A DNA stretch of 14,365 nucleotides, taken from the NCBI GenBank assembly GCA_900771065.1, contig CAAGMP010000289.1, forward strand, positions 1 to 14,365. The letters are read 5' to 3'. The translations under genes and the position numbers were made by a program. The notes beneath the pieces were generated by a model that saw only the letters and a list, made by a program, of their open reading frames with translations, searched no databases and was not told the origin of the DNA. Positions 6,565-14,285 of this stretch are shown here, piece after piece; within the stretch, counting starts at the first letter, position 1; the number at the start of each line of letters is the position of its first letter. This DNA is from an uncultured Acinetobacter sp. Lineage in GTDB: Bacteria > Pseudomonadota > Gammaproteobacteria > Pseudomonadales > Moraxellaceae.

Positions 6565-7843
6565 CACTTTGTTTTTTATACAATTCTTCTAACACATTAT
6601 TGAAAATACTTTCAATCATCCAGACTCGGTATAAACTATTAAAAATATAATTTTCTCCGTCCACACGTAGTTCAAGCACTGGAAAATTGGGCTGCGACTT
6701 CATTTCACACAATACATCATTTTGAGCTAATAAGTCGGGAATATTTTCCTCACATAAATTTTCTATCGATAAATTTTGCTTTAATTCTTCAAAATGTGGT
6801 AAAAAATTTAAATCTTTACCTTGTGTCCAAACAGCTTGTAAAAGACGATGCATGGTTTGAACACGCTGTTCTTTTGCTACGCTATAAAATAATTGTGCTA
6901 TTTTTTCAATACCTTGTGCATCGGGACGACAAAATGGGGTAAATTTGACTTCAGTCCGTTTAGATAAACGAGTTGCTAAATTCCAATCAAAATGATCACG
7001 ACCACGATACGACAATGGATAAATATTCAGGTGAATATTATAGTAATCGACTAATTCTTCTTGAATATATGCAAGCAGTAACCACGAAATAGGATCTTCT
7101 AAAGCAATATATAAATCTAATTCTGAATTCAATGCTTGAATTTCACTGAGTTCAACGCTATCTCGAATTAAATGTTCGCGCCATTCAATGTGATTAATCA
7201 AAAAAATTGGATTATCAGTCAATAAATGTTGTTGTTTTAAACGTCGAGCCAAACGCAACAAATCATCAACTGCGTGATATTTACGTTCACCAAATTCAAA
7301 ATAACTGGCTAAGACTTCGGCATCATTAAAAATACGTTCGGGATAATGTTGCAAATGATGATGCTGACTTGCCATTGAATATAACGTTTTTAATTTTCCA
7401 TGTTGTTTTTGCCACAACATATGGAACACTTGTTCTAGCAAATGTAAAAAAGCTTCACCACGTAATGGTGTATTTTTTAAAATAGTTTGCGCTTGTAAAA
7501 TAGATTCTGAATCAGGTAATTGTGGATGATCTGGATAAGTAAAACGATGCTGTTTAGCTAAAATTTGCGCATCTTTTAAACAATAATTTTGCCATTCAAC
7601 TTCAGACATATGATTAGGAATAGCTGCGGAACGCGAGGAAATGACTATTTTTAAAGGCTTTAAATCATCAATTAAAATTTGTTCTAAGTGCGGTAATTCT
7701 TGTACTGCTAAATAACTATATACATCATCTAAACGCAAATGAATGGTTAAACCTCGCTCAATGGACAATACCGCTTGCCGACTGGAATTTTTATAAAACC
7801 AATTCGATCGGATTGGATCAAACCAACGACGCAGCAGTGACAT
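6533..7843 (-). CDS. Tandem DsbA/HCCA-isomerase-like thioredoxin-fold protein
   Basis: A 436-residue protein that looks like two DsbA-family (2-hydroxychromene-2-carboxylate isomerase-like) domains. The first begins near IHLRLDDVYSYLAVQEL (34-50), with a long helical insertion up to about 210 that includes EAFLHLLEQVFHMLW (130-144) and YFEFGERKYHAVDDL (181-195), resembling the G-x-x-Y-W-G-x-x-R-L-x-H-L-E segment of this group. The second begins at DLYIALEDPISWLLLAYIQEE (243-263) and ends with PNFPVLELRVDG, the usual cis-proline/VDG end of such domains. Where DsbA has CXXC, the domains read DDVYSY and EDPISW, so a dithiol redox role is unlikely. There is no signal peptide or membrane segment, so it is probably cytoplasmic. 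Substrate and function are unknown; glutathione-dependent isomerase or transferase chemistry is one possibility. Its 3' end overlaps the chorismate-mutase-like gene. Confidence 0.75.
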   Translation of the reverse strand: MSLLRRWFDPIRSNWFYKNSSRQAVLSIERGLTIHLRLDDVYSYLAVQELPHLEQILIDDLKPLKIVISSRSAAIPNHMSEVEWQNYCLKDAQILAKQHRFTYPDHPQLPDSESILQAQTILKNTPLRGEAFLHLLEQVFHMLWQKQHGKLKTLYSMASQHHHLQHYPERIFNDAEVLASYFEFGERKYHAVDDLLRLARRLKQQHLLTDNPIFLINHIEWREHLIRDSVELSEIQALNSELDLYIALEDPISWLLLAYIQEELVDYYNIHLNIYPLSYRGRDHFDWNLATRLSKRTEVKFTPFCRPDAQGIEKIAQLFYSVAKEQRVQTMHRLLQAVWTQGKDLNFLPHFEELKQNLSIENLCEENIPDLLAQNDVLCEMKSQPNFPVLELRVDGENYIFNSLYRVWMIESIFNNVLEELYKKQSDGEKYEKREI

Positions 7844-7932
7844 GAGTTTTGCTTTAACCTCAACTATTTTGTTTTCAAAATATATATCAATTCAAGCTTA
7901 AATAATCAAACTTTCTCAACAAATATCCACTT

Positions 7933-7963
7933 AAAATAAAAAAGCGCCTCCGAAGAAGCGCTT
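7933..7963 (-). terminator. Intrinsic terminator of ilvD
   Basis: Read on the minus strand, AAGCGCTTC (7963-7955) pairs with GAGGCGCTT (7950-7942) around a TTCG tetraloop, nine pairs including one G-T wobble. A TTTTTTATTTT tract follows (7943-7933). It begins 16 bases after the ilvD stop, and the C(UUCG)G loop makes it very stable. It separates ilvD from the DsbA-like gene downstream on the same strand, so that gene probably has its own promoter in 7844-7930. Confidence 0.9.
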
Positions 7964-7978
7964 AATTTTATTCAAAGA

Positions 7979-9808
7979 TTAAATTTCACGTACAGCGCCT
8001 TTAGCAGCACTGGTTGTATGCATTGCATAAGCTTTTAATGCTTTTGAAATTTTACGCGGACGTTCTTCAACAGGATGCCAACCTTTTTCATCTTGAACTT
8101 TACGACGTGCTTCCATTATTGCATCATCAACAGCTAAATGAATAGTACGGTTTGGAATGTCGATTTCGATACGGTCGCCATCTTCAACTAAACCAATTGC
8201 ACCACCTTCAGCAGCTTCTGGTGAAACGTGTCCAATAGAAAGACCTGAAGAACCACCTGAGAAACGACCATCAGTTAAAAGCGCACATGCTTTACCTAAA
8301 CCTTTCGATTTTAAATAGCTAGTTGGATAAAGCATTTCTTGCATGCCTGGACCACCACGTGGACCTTCGTAGCGAATTACAACGACATCACCTGCGGTAA
8401 TTTTTCCACCTAAAATGGCTTCAACAGCAGAATCTTGACTTTCAAATACGCGTGCTGTCCCGTTAAATTTCAAGATTGAATCATCAACGCCTGCTGTTTT
8501 GACAATACAACCATCTAGCGCGATATTACCGTACAGTACAGCTAAACCACCATCTTTAGAGAAAGCATGTTCTGCATTGCGAATCACACCATTTTCACGG
8601 TCACCATCTAAACGTGAATAATAACGGTCTTGTGAGAATGCAGTTTGAGTTGGTACGCCACCCGGTGCAGATTTGAAGAATTGATAAACTTCTTCATTTT
8701 CAGTGCGAATAATATCCCACTTGTCTAAAGCATCTTTTAAGGTTTTTTCATGTACCGTTGGTACAGAAGTATCCAATAAACCTGCTCGGTCTAGTTCACC
8801 TAAAATAGACATAATGCCACCCGCACGGTGAACATCTTCCATATGAACATCATTTTTCGCTGGTGCAACTTTACAAAGTACAGGTACTTTACGAGATAAA
8901 CGATCAATATCATTCATGGTAAAGTCAACGCCTGCTTCATTTGCTGCTGCCAATAAATGAAGTACCGTATTGGTTGATCCCCCCATAGCAATATCTAAAG
9001 TCATCGCATTTTCATAAGATGCTTTCGTTGCAATTGCACGCGGTAATACGCTGTAATCATCTTGTTCATAATGACGTTTTGCCAATTCAACAATAAGTTG
9101 ACCTGCGCGTTCAAATAATTTTTTACGATTGGCATGAGTTGCAAGAGTTGAACCATTACCCGGCAAAGATAAACCTAAAGCTTCTGTTAAGCAGTTCATT
9201 GAATTTGCAGTAAACATACCCGAACATGAACCACAAGTTGGACATGCTGAACGCTCGTATTGTTTGACTTCTTCATCTGTATAACTGTCGTCGGCAGCAA
9301 CAATCATAGCGTCAATTAAGTCAATTGCATGTTCATTGCCACGAATTTTGACTTTACCCGCTTCCATTGGACCGCCTGAAACGAACACAACAGGAATATT
9401 TAAGCGCATTGCCGCCATGAGCATGCCCGGTGTGATTTTGTCACAGTTAGAAATACAAACCATCGCATCTGCACAATGTGCATTGACCATATATTCAACT
9501 GAGTCTGCAATCAAATCACGTGAAGGCAATGAATACAACATGCCATCATGACCCATTGCAATGCCATCATCGACTGCAATGGTATTAAATTCTTTTGCTA
9601 CACCACCAGATGCTTGAATTTGTTCAGCAACCAATTGACCTAAATCTTTTAGATGAACATGACCTGGAACAAATTGGGTAAATGAATTGACGACAGCAAT
9701 AATTGGCTTACCAAAATCTTCATCTTTCATACCTGTCGCACGCCATAAGCCACGTGCGCCAGCCATATTTCTTCCGTGTGTCGATGTTTTTGAACGATAA
9801 TCTGGCAT
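7979..9808 (-). CDS. ilvD: Dihydroxy-acid dehydratase
   Basis: Iron-sulfur dehydratase that converts 2,3-dihydroxy-isovalerate and -methylvalerate into the 2-keto acid precursors of valine and isoleucine. At 609 residues it matches the usual length (E. coli 616). Diagnostic segments are ARGLWRATGM (18-27), NSFTQFVPGHVHLKDLGQ (41-58), AVDDGIAMGHDGMLYSLPSR (78-97) with metal-ligand aspartate D81, CISNCDKITPGM (118-129) with cluster ligand C122, D123 and the probable carbamylated K124, CPTCGSCSGMFTANSMNC with the other cluster cysteine, GGSTNTVLHLLA, and the C-terminal GRFSGGSSGLSIGHVSPEA. The ATG at 9808 gives the family N-terminus MPDYRS, and GGAA lies eight bases upstream. It is a single-gene unit, divergent from fmt, with no other ilv gene in the window. 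Confidence 0.98.
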   Translation of the reverse strand: MPDYRSKTSTHGRNMAGARGLWRATGMKDEDFGKPIIAVVNSFTQFVPGHVHLKDLGQLVAEQIQASGGVAKEFNTIAVDDGIAMGHDGMLYSLPSRDLIADSVEYMVNAHCADAMVCISNCDKITPGMLMAAMRLNIPVVFVSGGPMEAGKVKIRGNEHAIDLIDAMIVAADDSYTDEEVKQYERSACPTCGSCSGMFTANSMNCLTEALGLSLPGNGSTLATHANRKKLFERAGQLIVELAKRHYEQDDYSVLPRAIATKASYENAMTLDIAMGGSTNTVLHLLAAANEAGVDFTMNDIDRLSRKVPVLCKVAPAKNDVHMEDVHRAGGIMSILGELDRAGLLDTSVPTVHEKTLKDALDKWDIIRTENEEVYQFFKSAPGGVPTQTAFSQDRYYSRLDGDRENGVIRNAEHAFSKDGGLAVLYGNIALDGCIVKTAGVDDSILKFNGTARVFESQDSAVEAILGGKITAGDVVVIRYEGPRGGPGMQEMLYPTSYLKSKGLGKACALLTDGRFSGGSSGLSIGHVSPEAAEGGAIGLVEDGDRIEIDIPNRTIHLAVDDAIMEARRKVQDEKGWHPVEERPRKISKALKAYAMHTTSAAKGAVREI

Positions 9809-9836
9809 GGTGTTATTCCAACAAAATTTGTGCTAA

Positions 9837-9855
9837 AAATGAATTAAATTCATTT
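9837..9855. repeat. 19-bp perfect palindrome over the ilvD -10 element
   Basis: AAATGAATT, a central A, then AATTCATTT, symmetric about base 9846. It covers the proposed -10 hexamer and approaches the transcription start of ilvD, where a repressor would block RNA polymerase. A dimeric regulator site is inferred only; the element is AT-rich and the regulator is unknown. Confidence 0.6.
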
Positions 9856-9870
9856 CGGCGAAACAGTCAA
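9843..9870 (-). promoter_or_regulatory. Probable sigma70 promoter of ilvD
   Basis: On the minus strand TTGACT (plus 9865-9870) is followed by a 16-base spacer and TTTAAT (plus 9843-9848). Each hexamer matches the consensus at five of six positions. Transcription would start near 9836, giving a leader of roughly 28 bases that contains the GGAA ribosome binding site. The leader is too short for a leader-peptide attenuator. The -10 element lies within a 19-bp palindrome. Confidence 0.55.
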
Positions 9871-10010
9871 TCTTTATAAGCTATCACACTGTACTATACA
9901 CTGAATAGGTGTGATGGACTTTTGAATCATTTTATCTACAAACTAATATAACGCTATCTTTCTGAATTAAATACTAAACTTTCATGAATATTTTTTCAAT
10001 TTTGAATAAA

Positions 10011-10028
10011 TTTATTTTATAAAATAAA
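10011..10028. repeat. 18-bp AT-only palindrome upstream of fmt
   Basis: TTTATTTTA followed by TAAAATAAA is a perfect inverted repeat with no spacer, about 46 bases upstream of the fmt -10 element. It consists only of A and T, so it may be an AT-rich promoter-upstream or bending element and may be symmetric by chance. Confidence 0.5.
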
Positions 10029-10073
10029 ATGACGGATTTGGGTTGCAATTTAGGTATCTGCGAGGTTTTGATT

Positions 10074-10079
10074 TATAAT
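10074..10079 (+). promoter_or_regulatory. -10 element of the fmt-rsmB promoter
   Basis: A perfect TATAAT hexamer lies 30 bases before the GTG start of fmt, which would give a leader of about 24 bases. The region 16-18 bases upstream has no good -35 match (only TTAGGT-like sequence), so the promoter may be weak or activator-dependent. No other promoter candidate for fmt is as good. Confidence 0.45.
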
Positions 10080-10109
10080 TTAAACTAAGATTTGACTTGG
10101 ATACGATGC

Positions 10110-11072
10110 GTGAAAATCATTTTTGCAGGCACGCCAGCCTTTGCGGCAAGCGCGTTAAGTGCACTCTTAAACACAGAACATGAAATTGTTGCGGTCTATA
10201 CTCAACCAGATCGAAAAGCAGGTCGCGGTCAAAAAATGACGGCTTCTGCGGTCAAAGAATTGGCGTTACAACATCATTTAAAAGTTTATCAACCCTTACA
10301 TTTTAAAGCCTCAACTGAAGAAGGTTTAGCTGCACAAGCCGAGTTAAATGCACTAAATGCCGATGTGATGGTGGTTGCTGCATATGGTTTGATTTTACCG
10401 CAAAGTGTTTTAGATATGCCTAAATATGGCTGCTTAAATATTCATGGCTCATTGTTACCACGTTGGCGTGGTGCTGCACCTATTCAACGTGCGATTAGCA
10501 CAGGTGATCAAGAAACTGGTATTACCATTATGCAAATGGCAGCAGGTTTAGATACAGGTGACATGTTATACAAAACCATTTGCCCAGTTACAGCAAACGA
10601 TACCTCAGCCACTTTACATGACAAACTAGCACAACAAGGCGCAGAAGCGATTGTAGAAGTCTTGCAATCTGAACAAACTTTACAAAATTATTTATCACAA
10701 CGTGAAGTACAAAACGAAGAATTAACTGTTTATGCACATAAATTAACCAAAGCCGAAGCACAAATTGATTGGTCAGCTACTGCTATACAAATTGATCGTA
10801 ATATTCGTGCTTTTAATCCGTGGCCTGTGGCATTTATTACTTTAGCAGAGAATAATAACTTACGTGTTTGGCATAGTGTTTTATCTGAATATTCTGTTCA
10901 AAATCAGGTTGCTGGTACGATTTTAGCAATTGATCAACAAGGCGTGCATGTTGCTTGCGGTGATGGGCAAGCCATTTGTTTAACCAGTTTGCAATGGGCA
11001 GGTGGTAAGGCATTAAATGCTGTACAGATTTTACAAACACAAAAATTAAAAGTAGGACAAGTTTTAGCATGA
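10110..11072 (+). CDS. fmt: Methionyl-tRNA formyltransferase
   Basis: Transfers a formyl group from 10-formyltetrahydrofolate to initiator Met-tRNA. The product is 320 residues (E. coli 315). The N-terminal Rossmann domain starts with MKIIFAGTPAFAA, and YTQPDRKAGRGQKM (30-43) is the characteristic loop. The active site is in LNIHGSLLPRWRGAAPIQ (109-126), with N110 and H112, and D148 lies in AAGLDTGDM (144-152). The C-terminal OB-like tRNA-binding domain follows from about 205 and contains RAFNPWPVAF. The GTG at 10110 is chosen because it gives the conserved MKIIFAGTP start; TTG 10092 would add six unsupported residues. In many bacteria def precedes fmt, but here ilvD diverges instead. The stop overlaps the rsmB start in ATGA, indicating translational coupling. 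Confidence 0.97.
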   Translation: MKIIFAGTPAFAASALSALLNTEHEIVAVYTQPDRKAGRGQKMTASAVKELALQHHLKVYQPLHFKASTEEGLAAQAELNALNADVMVVAAYGLILPQSVLDMPKYGCLNIHGSLLPRWRGAAPIQRAISTGDQETGITIMQMAAGLDTGDMLYKTICPVTANDTSATLHDKLAQQGAEAIVEVLQSEQTLQNYLSQREVQNEELTVYAHKLTKAEAQIDWSATAIQIDRNIRAFNPWPVAFITLAENNNLRVWHSVLSEYSVQNQVAGTILAIDQQGVHVACGDGQAICLTSLQWAGGKALNAVQILQTQKLKVGQVLA

Positions 11073-12367
11073 ATGAGCACGGTTTTTCACATTTAAATTT
11101 ACGTGCTCAAGTCATTCGTACTTTACTTGCCGTACAACAAGGTCAATCTTTAGCTAGCATTCTACCGCAGCATTTAGAAAAAGTAAGTGAACGTGACCGT
11201 GGTTTATTTCATGAACTAGTATTAGGTAGTTTACGTCAATGGTATGCACTTAAAAGTATTGCCCTACCTTTATTGAGTAAACCTTTAAACAATGAAACTG
11301 TAGAAACCTGTTTATATGTGGGTTTATATCAGTTGTTATGCACCCGTATTGCTGCACATGCTGCTATTTCTGAAACGGTGGATGCAGTCAAACAATTAGG
11401 ATTTAGTGCTTTAAGTGGCGTGGTCAATGCCATTTTAAGACGTATTTCACGTGAAATTGAAACTTTTCAAACTCAATTAAATCAAGCACACGGTTTACCA
11501 AGTTGGTTATACAAACGCCTAAAAAAAGATTGGAATGAACAAATTGAGAGTTTAATTCCTGCTTTAAAACAAACAGCACCGCTGACTTTACGAGTCAATA
11601 CTCGCAAAATTAGTCGCGAAGCCTATTTTAACAAATTATGCAGTGCAGGAATTCAAGCGCGTTTAGGCAGCTTATCCGATGTTGCAATTATTGTAGAACA
11701 ATCCGTTCATATTCCTGCTTTGCCAAATTATGCGGATGGCTTTTTTTCAGTTCAAGATGAACATGCGCAACTTTGTGGGCAAATTTTAACGCAACTCGAT
11801 GATCAAATTGTGGTTGATGCTTGTGCTGCTCCTGGTGGAAAAACAGCGCATTTATTGGAAAAATTTAAACCTAAACAACTGATTGCACTCGACCACGACG
11901 CAAAACGTTTAGTCAGAGTGAGTGAAAATTTAAACCGTTTACAACTTAATCATGCTCAAATCCAAATTTTGGCTGCTGATGCAACAACATGGACTGCACC
12001 TGAAGCGGTAGATTGTATTTTACTTGACTCACCTTGTTCAGCAATTGGCGTGATGCGTCGTCATCCTGATATTCGTTTGTTACGCCAACCATCAGATATT
12101 AGCCAAACTGTTGCTTTACAAAAAGAAATTTTGAATCAGATGTGGAAACAGCTCAAAGTAGGTGGGCGTTTACTTTATATCACCTGTTCTATTTTAAAAG
12201 CAGAAAATGAACATCAAATGCAAGATTTTTTTGCGACACATGCCGATGCAACCGAAATTAAAATCGATGCAAATTGGGGCATAGCACAAATTCATGGTCG
12301 TCAACTTTTACCTGAAAATGGTTTTGGTGATGGTTTTTATTATTGTTACATCGAAAAAACAAGTTGA
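11069..12367 (+). CDS. rsmB: 16S rRNA (cytosine-967 C5) methyltransferase
   Basis: SAM-dependent methyltransferase for C967 of 16S rRNA. At 432 residues it matches E. coli RsmB (429). The N-terminal third (about 8-130) is the NusB-like RNA-binding domain, with RDRGLFHELVLGSLRQW (42-58) and SGVVNAILRRI (116-126). The catalytic domain includes LRVNT (174-178), the SAM site DACAAPGGKTAHLLE (250-264), ALDHDAKRL (273-281), DSPCSAIGVMRRHPDI (320-335) with C323, and ITCSI (371-375) with the catalytic cysteine C373. These match the RsmB/RsmF two-cysteine mechanism. It follows fmt with a four-base ATGA overlap, the usual fmt-rsmB arrangement. trkA, a common downstream partner, is absent; a terminator follows. 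Confidence 0.97.
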   Translation: MNEHGFSHLNLRAQVIRTLLAVQQGQSLASILPQHLEKVSERDRGLFHELVLGSLRQWYALKSIALPLLSKPLNNETVETCLYVGLYQLLCTRIAAHAAISETVDAVKQLGFSALSGVVNAILRRISREIETFQTQLNQAHGLPSWLYKRLKKDWNEQIESLIPALKQTAPLTLRVNTRKISREAYFNKLCSAGIQARLGSLSDVAIIVEQSVHIPALPNYADGFFSVQDEHAQLCGQILTQLDDQIVVDACAAPGGKTAHLLEKFKPKQLIALDHDAKRLVRVSENLNRLQLNHAQIQILAADATTWTAPEAVDCILLDSPCSAIGVMRRHPDIRLLRQPSDISQTVALQKEILNQMWKQLKVGGRLLYITCSILKAENEHQMQDFFATHADATEIKIDANWGIAQIHGRQLLPENGFGDGFYYCYIEKTS

Positions 12368-12376
12368 ATTTTCAAC

Positions 12377-12407
12377 AAAAAGCCATTGTAATAACAATGG
12401 CTTTTTT
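12377..12407. terminator. Bidirectional terminator between rsmB and the aldehyde dehydrogenase gene
   Basis: AAGCCATTGT (12380-12389) pairs perfectly with ACAATGGCTT (12394-12403) around an AATA loop. The flanking A run (12377-12381) and T run (12402-12407) extend the stem to about 13 pairs and give a U tract on both strands. It lies 10 bases after the rsmB stop and six before the end of the convergent gene, so it serves both. Confidence 0.93.
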
Positions 12408-12412
12408 GATAA

Positions 12413-13867
12413 TTAATTTTGATTTTTAATCACTAATAAACGTTCTTCTTGCATATCGCGAATTGCCCATGCAATGCCTTCACGCCCGCAACCTGAATCT
12501 TTCATACCACCATAAGGCATATTATCAACTCGAAAAGATGGAATGTCATTAATCACAACACCACCAACTTGTAAATGATCCCATGCATACAACATTTTAT
12601 TCAGATTTTGCGTATATACGCCAGCTTGTAAACCAAAACGACTACGATTAATTATTGCAATTCCTTGTTCAAAATCGGAATATTTTTCTAAAATCACAAT
12701 TGGACCAAAAGCTTCATTTTGGTAAATTTTAGCATTTTCATCGACTTGTTCTAGTAAGGTCGCATCAAATAAAGCACCATTTAAAGTTCCACCAGCCAAA
12801 ATTTTAGCACCTTGAACAACAGCTTCATCTAACCAATTTTTTAATTGTTGCGCTGCAGCATGTTTAATCATAGGTCCAACTACAGTGGTTTTCAGTTGAG
12901 GATCAGCTGCTTTAAGATGTTGAACTTGTTCAATCAACTTCATTTTAACTTCATCATAAAGTGATTCATGTATCAAAATCCGCTGCACACTAATACAGAC
13001 TTGCCCAGCATGAGTATAAGCACCCGAAATCAAACGATTAAAAAATGCATCATCTAATTTTGTATCAGGTTCAATCATGACTGCTGCATTACCACCTAAT
13101 TCTAAAGTGACCTTTTTCTTGCCTGCTCGTGCTTTCATGTCCCAACCTACAACATCAGAACCTGTAAAACTCAGCAATTTAAAACGTGGATCAGTAACTA
13201 AAATATCAGCATGTTCACGTGAACAAGGTAAAATTGAAAAAGCACCTTGCGGTAAATCAGTTTCAGCTAAAATTTCTGCAATTTTTAAGGCTGAAATAGG
13301 CGTTAAACTCGCAGGCTTTAAAACAAAAGGACAACCTGCTGCAATTGCAGGTGCAATTTTATGTGCGGTTAAATTAAAGGGAAAATTAAATGGGCTAATT
13401 AAAGAAACAGCACCTAAAGGGACATATTTACTCATTCCTTGATAACCTGAAGCTGCTTGCGTTACAGCTAAAGGAAGTATTTGTCCTTGATTTAATTGTG
13501 TTACCGCATCTGCGGCAATTTGAAAAGTATTAATTAAACGTTCAATTTCAGCTGCTGCTGCTTGACGTGGTTTTCCACCTTCAATAATTAATAATTCAAT
13601 TAATTCATCACGAATTTGTTCAAAACGATGAACACAATGCAATAAAATTTTTTGTTTTTGAAAAGGCTGTAAAGCCGCCATTTCAGGTTCGGCCTGAACA
13701 GCAGCAGCAATTGCTTTTTCTATAATTTGATCATCCGCCAATGCAACCTGAGCATAAATATGGTCATCATATTTATTGTGTACATCCAACCATTTTTCTG
13801 TAGTAATTGGTTGATTTGCAACATATAAAGGAAATTTTAACGTTTTATTTTGCTCTAAATTAGACAT
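12413..13867 (-). CDS. NAD(P)-dependent aldehyde dehydrogenase
   Basis: A 484-residue member of the ALDH superfamily, which oxidises aldehydes to carboxylic acids in the cytoplasm. Motifs: PLGAVSLISPFNFPFNL (150-166) with catalytic N161, FVLKPASLTP (181-190) with cofactor-binding K184, LSFTGSDVVG (232-241), LELGGNAA (255-262) with general base E256, and THAGQVCISVQR (285-296) with nucleophile C291. Near the C-terminus are EAFGPIV, RFGLQAGVYT and MPYGGMKDSGCGREG. AGQVC followed by x-x-VQR resembles the subgroup with lactaldehyde, phosphonoacetaldehyde and non-phosphorylating glyceraldehyde-3-phosphate dehydrogenases, but the substrate cannot be named. It starts three bases after the ankyrin gene stop, and AGGA (plus 13875-13878) inside that gap and stop region is its ribosome binding site, so the two are almost certainly cotranscribed. 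Confidence 0.93.
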   Translation of the reverse strand: MSNLEQNKTLKFPLYVANQPITTEKWLDVHNKYDDHIYAQVALADDQIIEKAIAAAVQAEPEMAALQPFQKQKILLHCVHRFEQIRDELIELLIIEGGKPRQAAAAEIERLINTFQIAADAVTQLNQGQILPLAVTQAASGYQGMSKYVPLGAVSLISPFNFPFNLTAHKIAPAIAAGCPFVLKPASLTPISALKIAEILAETDLPQGAFSILPCSREHADILVTDPRFKLLSFTGSDVVGWDMKARAGKKKVTLELGGNAAVMIEPDTKLDDAFFNRLISGAYTHAGQVCISVQRILIHESLYDEVKMKLIEQVQHLKAADPQLKTTVVGPMIKHAAAQQLKNWLDEAVVQGAKILAGGTLNGALFDATLLEQVDENAKIYQNEAFGPIVILEKYSDFEQGIAIINRSRFGLQAGVYTQNLNKMLYAWDHLQVGGVVINDIPSFRVDNMPYGGMKDSGCGREGIAWAIRDMQEERLLVIKNQN

Positions 13868-13870
13868 AAA

Positions 13871-14191
13871 CTATTCCTCTGATTGTGCTGATAAATACGC
13901 GACGATTTGAGTATTTCCAGCCAAATTTGCCAACTCTAAAGCAGAATATTGCGCCTTATAATTTAAATTTGCACCGTGCTGTAACAATAATTTGACAATT
14001 GCTAAGTGATTATTTTCAGCTGCAGCATGTAATGCACTATAACCATCGTCATCAATTTGATTCGCATTTATTCCTGATTCTAATAATTTTTCAACTTGCT
14101 GCAAATCACCTAAAGATGCAGCCAAAACTAACTCAGGTAAATGTAGTTCAGATTCATTTTCAACTAATGGAGAAATAGAATAAATTTTCAT
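13871..14191 (-). CDS. Small ankyrin-repeat protein
   Basis: A 106-residue protein made almost wholly of ankyrin repeats, which bind other proteins. After about 20 leader residues come LPELVLAASLGDLQQVEKLLESG, a first repeat (about 18-40), then INANQIDDDGYSALHAAAENNHLAIVKLLLQHG, a canonical second repeat with the GYSALHAAAENN motif, and a shorter third, ANLNYKAQYSALELANLAGNTQIVAYL. It has no signal peptide or membrane segment. The start is ATG 14191; a TTG at 14194 is adjacent but less likely. The ribosome binding site is weak (AGAG-like). The gene is first in a two-gene unit with the aldehyde dehydrogenase and lies just after the rRNA operon terminator on the same strand. A partner protein is not identifiable; the dehydrogenase is a candidate only by adjacency. 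Confidence 0.9.
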   Translation of the reverse strand: MKIYSISPLVENESELHLPELVLAASLGDLQQVEKLLESGINANQIDDDGYSALHAAAENNHLAIVKLLLQHGANLNYKAQYSALELANLAGNTQIVAYLSAQSEE

Positions 14192-14252
14192 CAAAAACTA
14201 GCTCTAATTTTATTAGAATTGATATTAATACTTTTTTTATATTTTTTACAAT

Positions 14253-14278
14253 AAAAAACCCCCTCGTGGAGGGGGTTT
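14253..14278 (-). terminator. Intrinsic terminator of the rRNA operon
   Basis: On the minus strand AAACCCCCTC pairs perfectly with GAGGGGGTTT (plus 14269-14278 and 14256-14265) around a three-base loop, followed by a T run (plus 14253-14258). It begins about eight bases after the 5S rRNA 3' end. The 10-bp stem with five consecutive G-C pairs is typical of rRNA operon terminators. Confidence 0.93.
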
Positions 14279-14285
14279 GAATACT

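Larger units (their letters stand above)
9809..10109. other. Divergent ilvD-fmt intergenic region
   Basis: About 300 bases without a gene between two divergent starts. On the ilvD side it holds the promoter and 19-bp palindrome. Further upstream is an interrupted inverted repeat, ATCACAC at 9883-9889 and GTGTGAT at 9909-9915, with CACTG also repeated at 9887-9891 and 9899-9903. On the fmt side there is an 18-bp AT-only palindrome (10011-10028) and a consensus TATAAT (10074-10079). I see no small coding frame, tRNA or recognisable riboswitch. Confidence 0.7.

Noticed and set aside
9809..9842. Leader-peptide attenuator for ilvD
   Set aside because: There is no short frame rich in Ile, Val or Leu codons and no terminator hairpin before the ilvD start; the predicted leader is only about 28 bases.
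13077..13442. Open frame of about 120 codons on the plus strand inside the aldehyde dehydrogenase gene
   Set aside because: It lies fully antisense to conserved ALDH motifs, and its own translation resembles no family. It is a by-product of codon use on the other strand.
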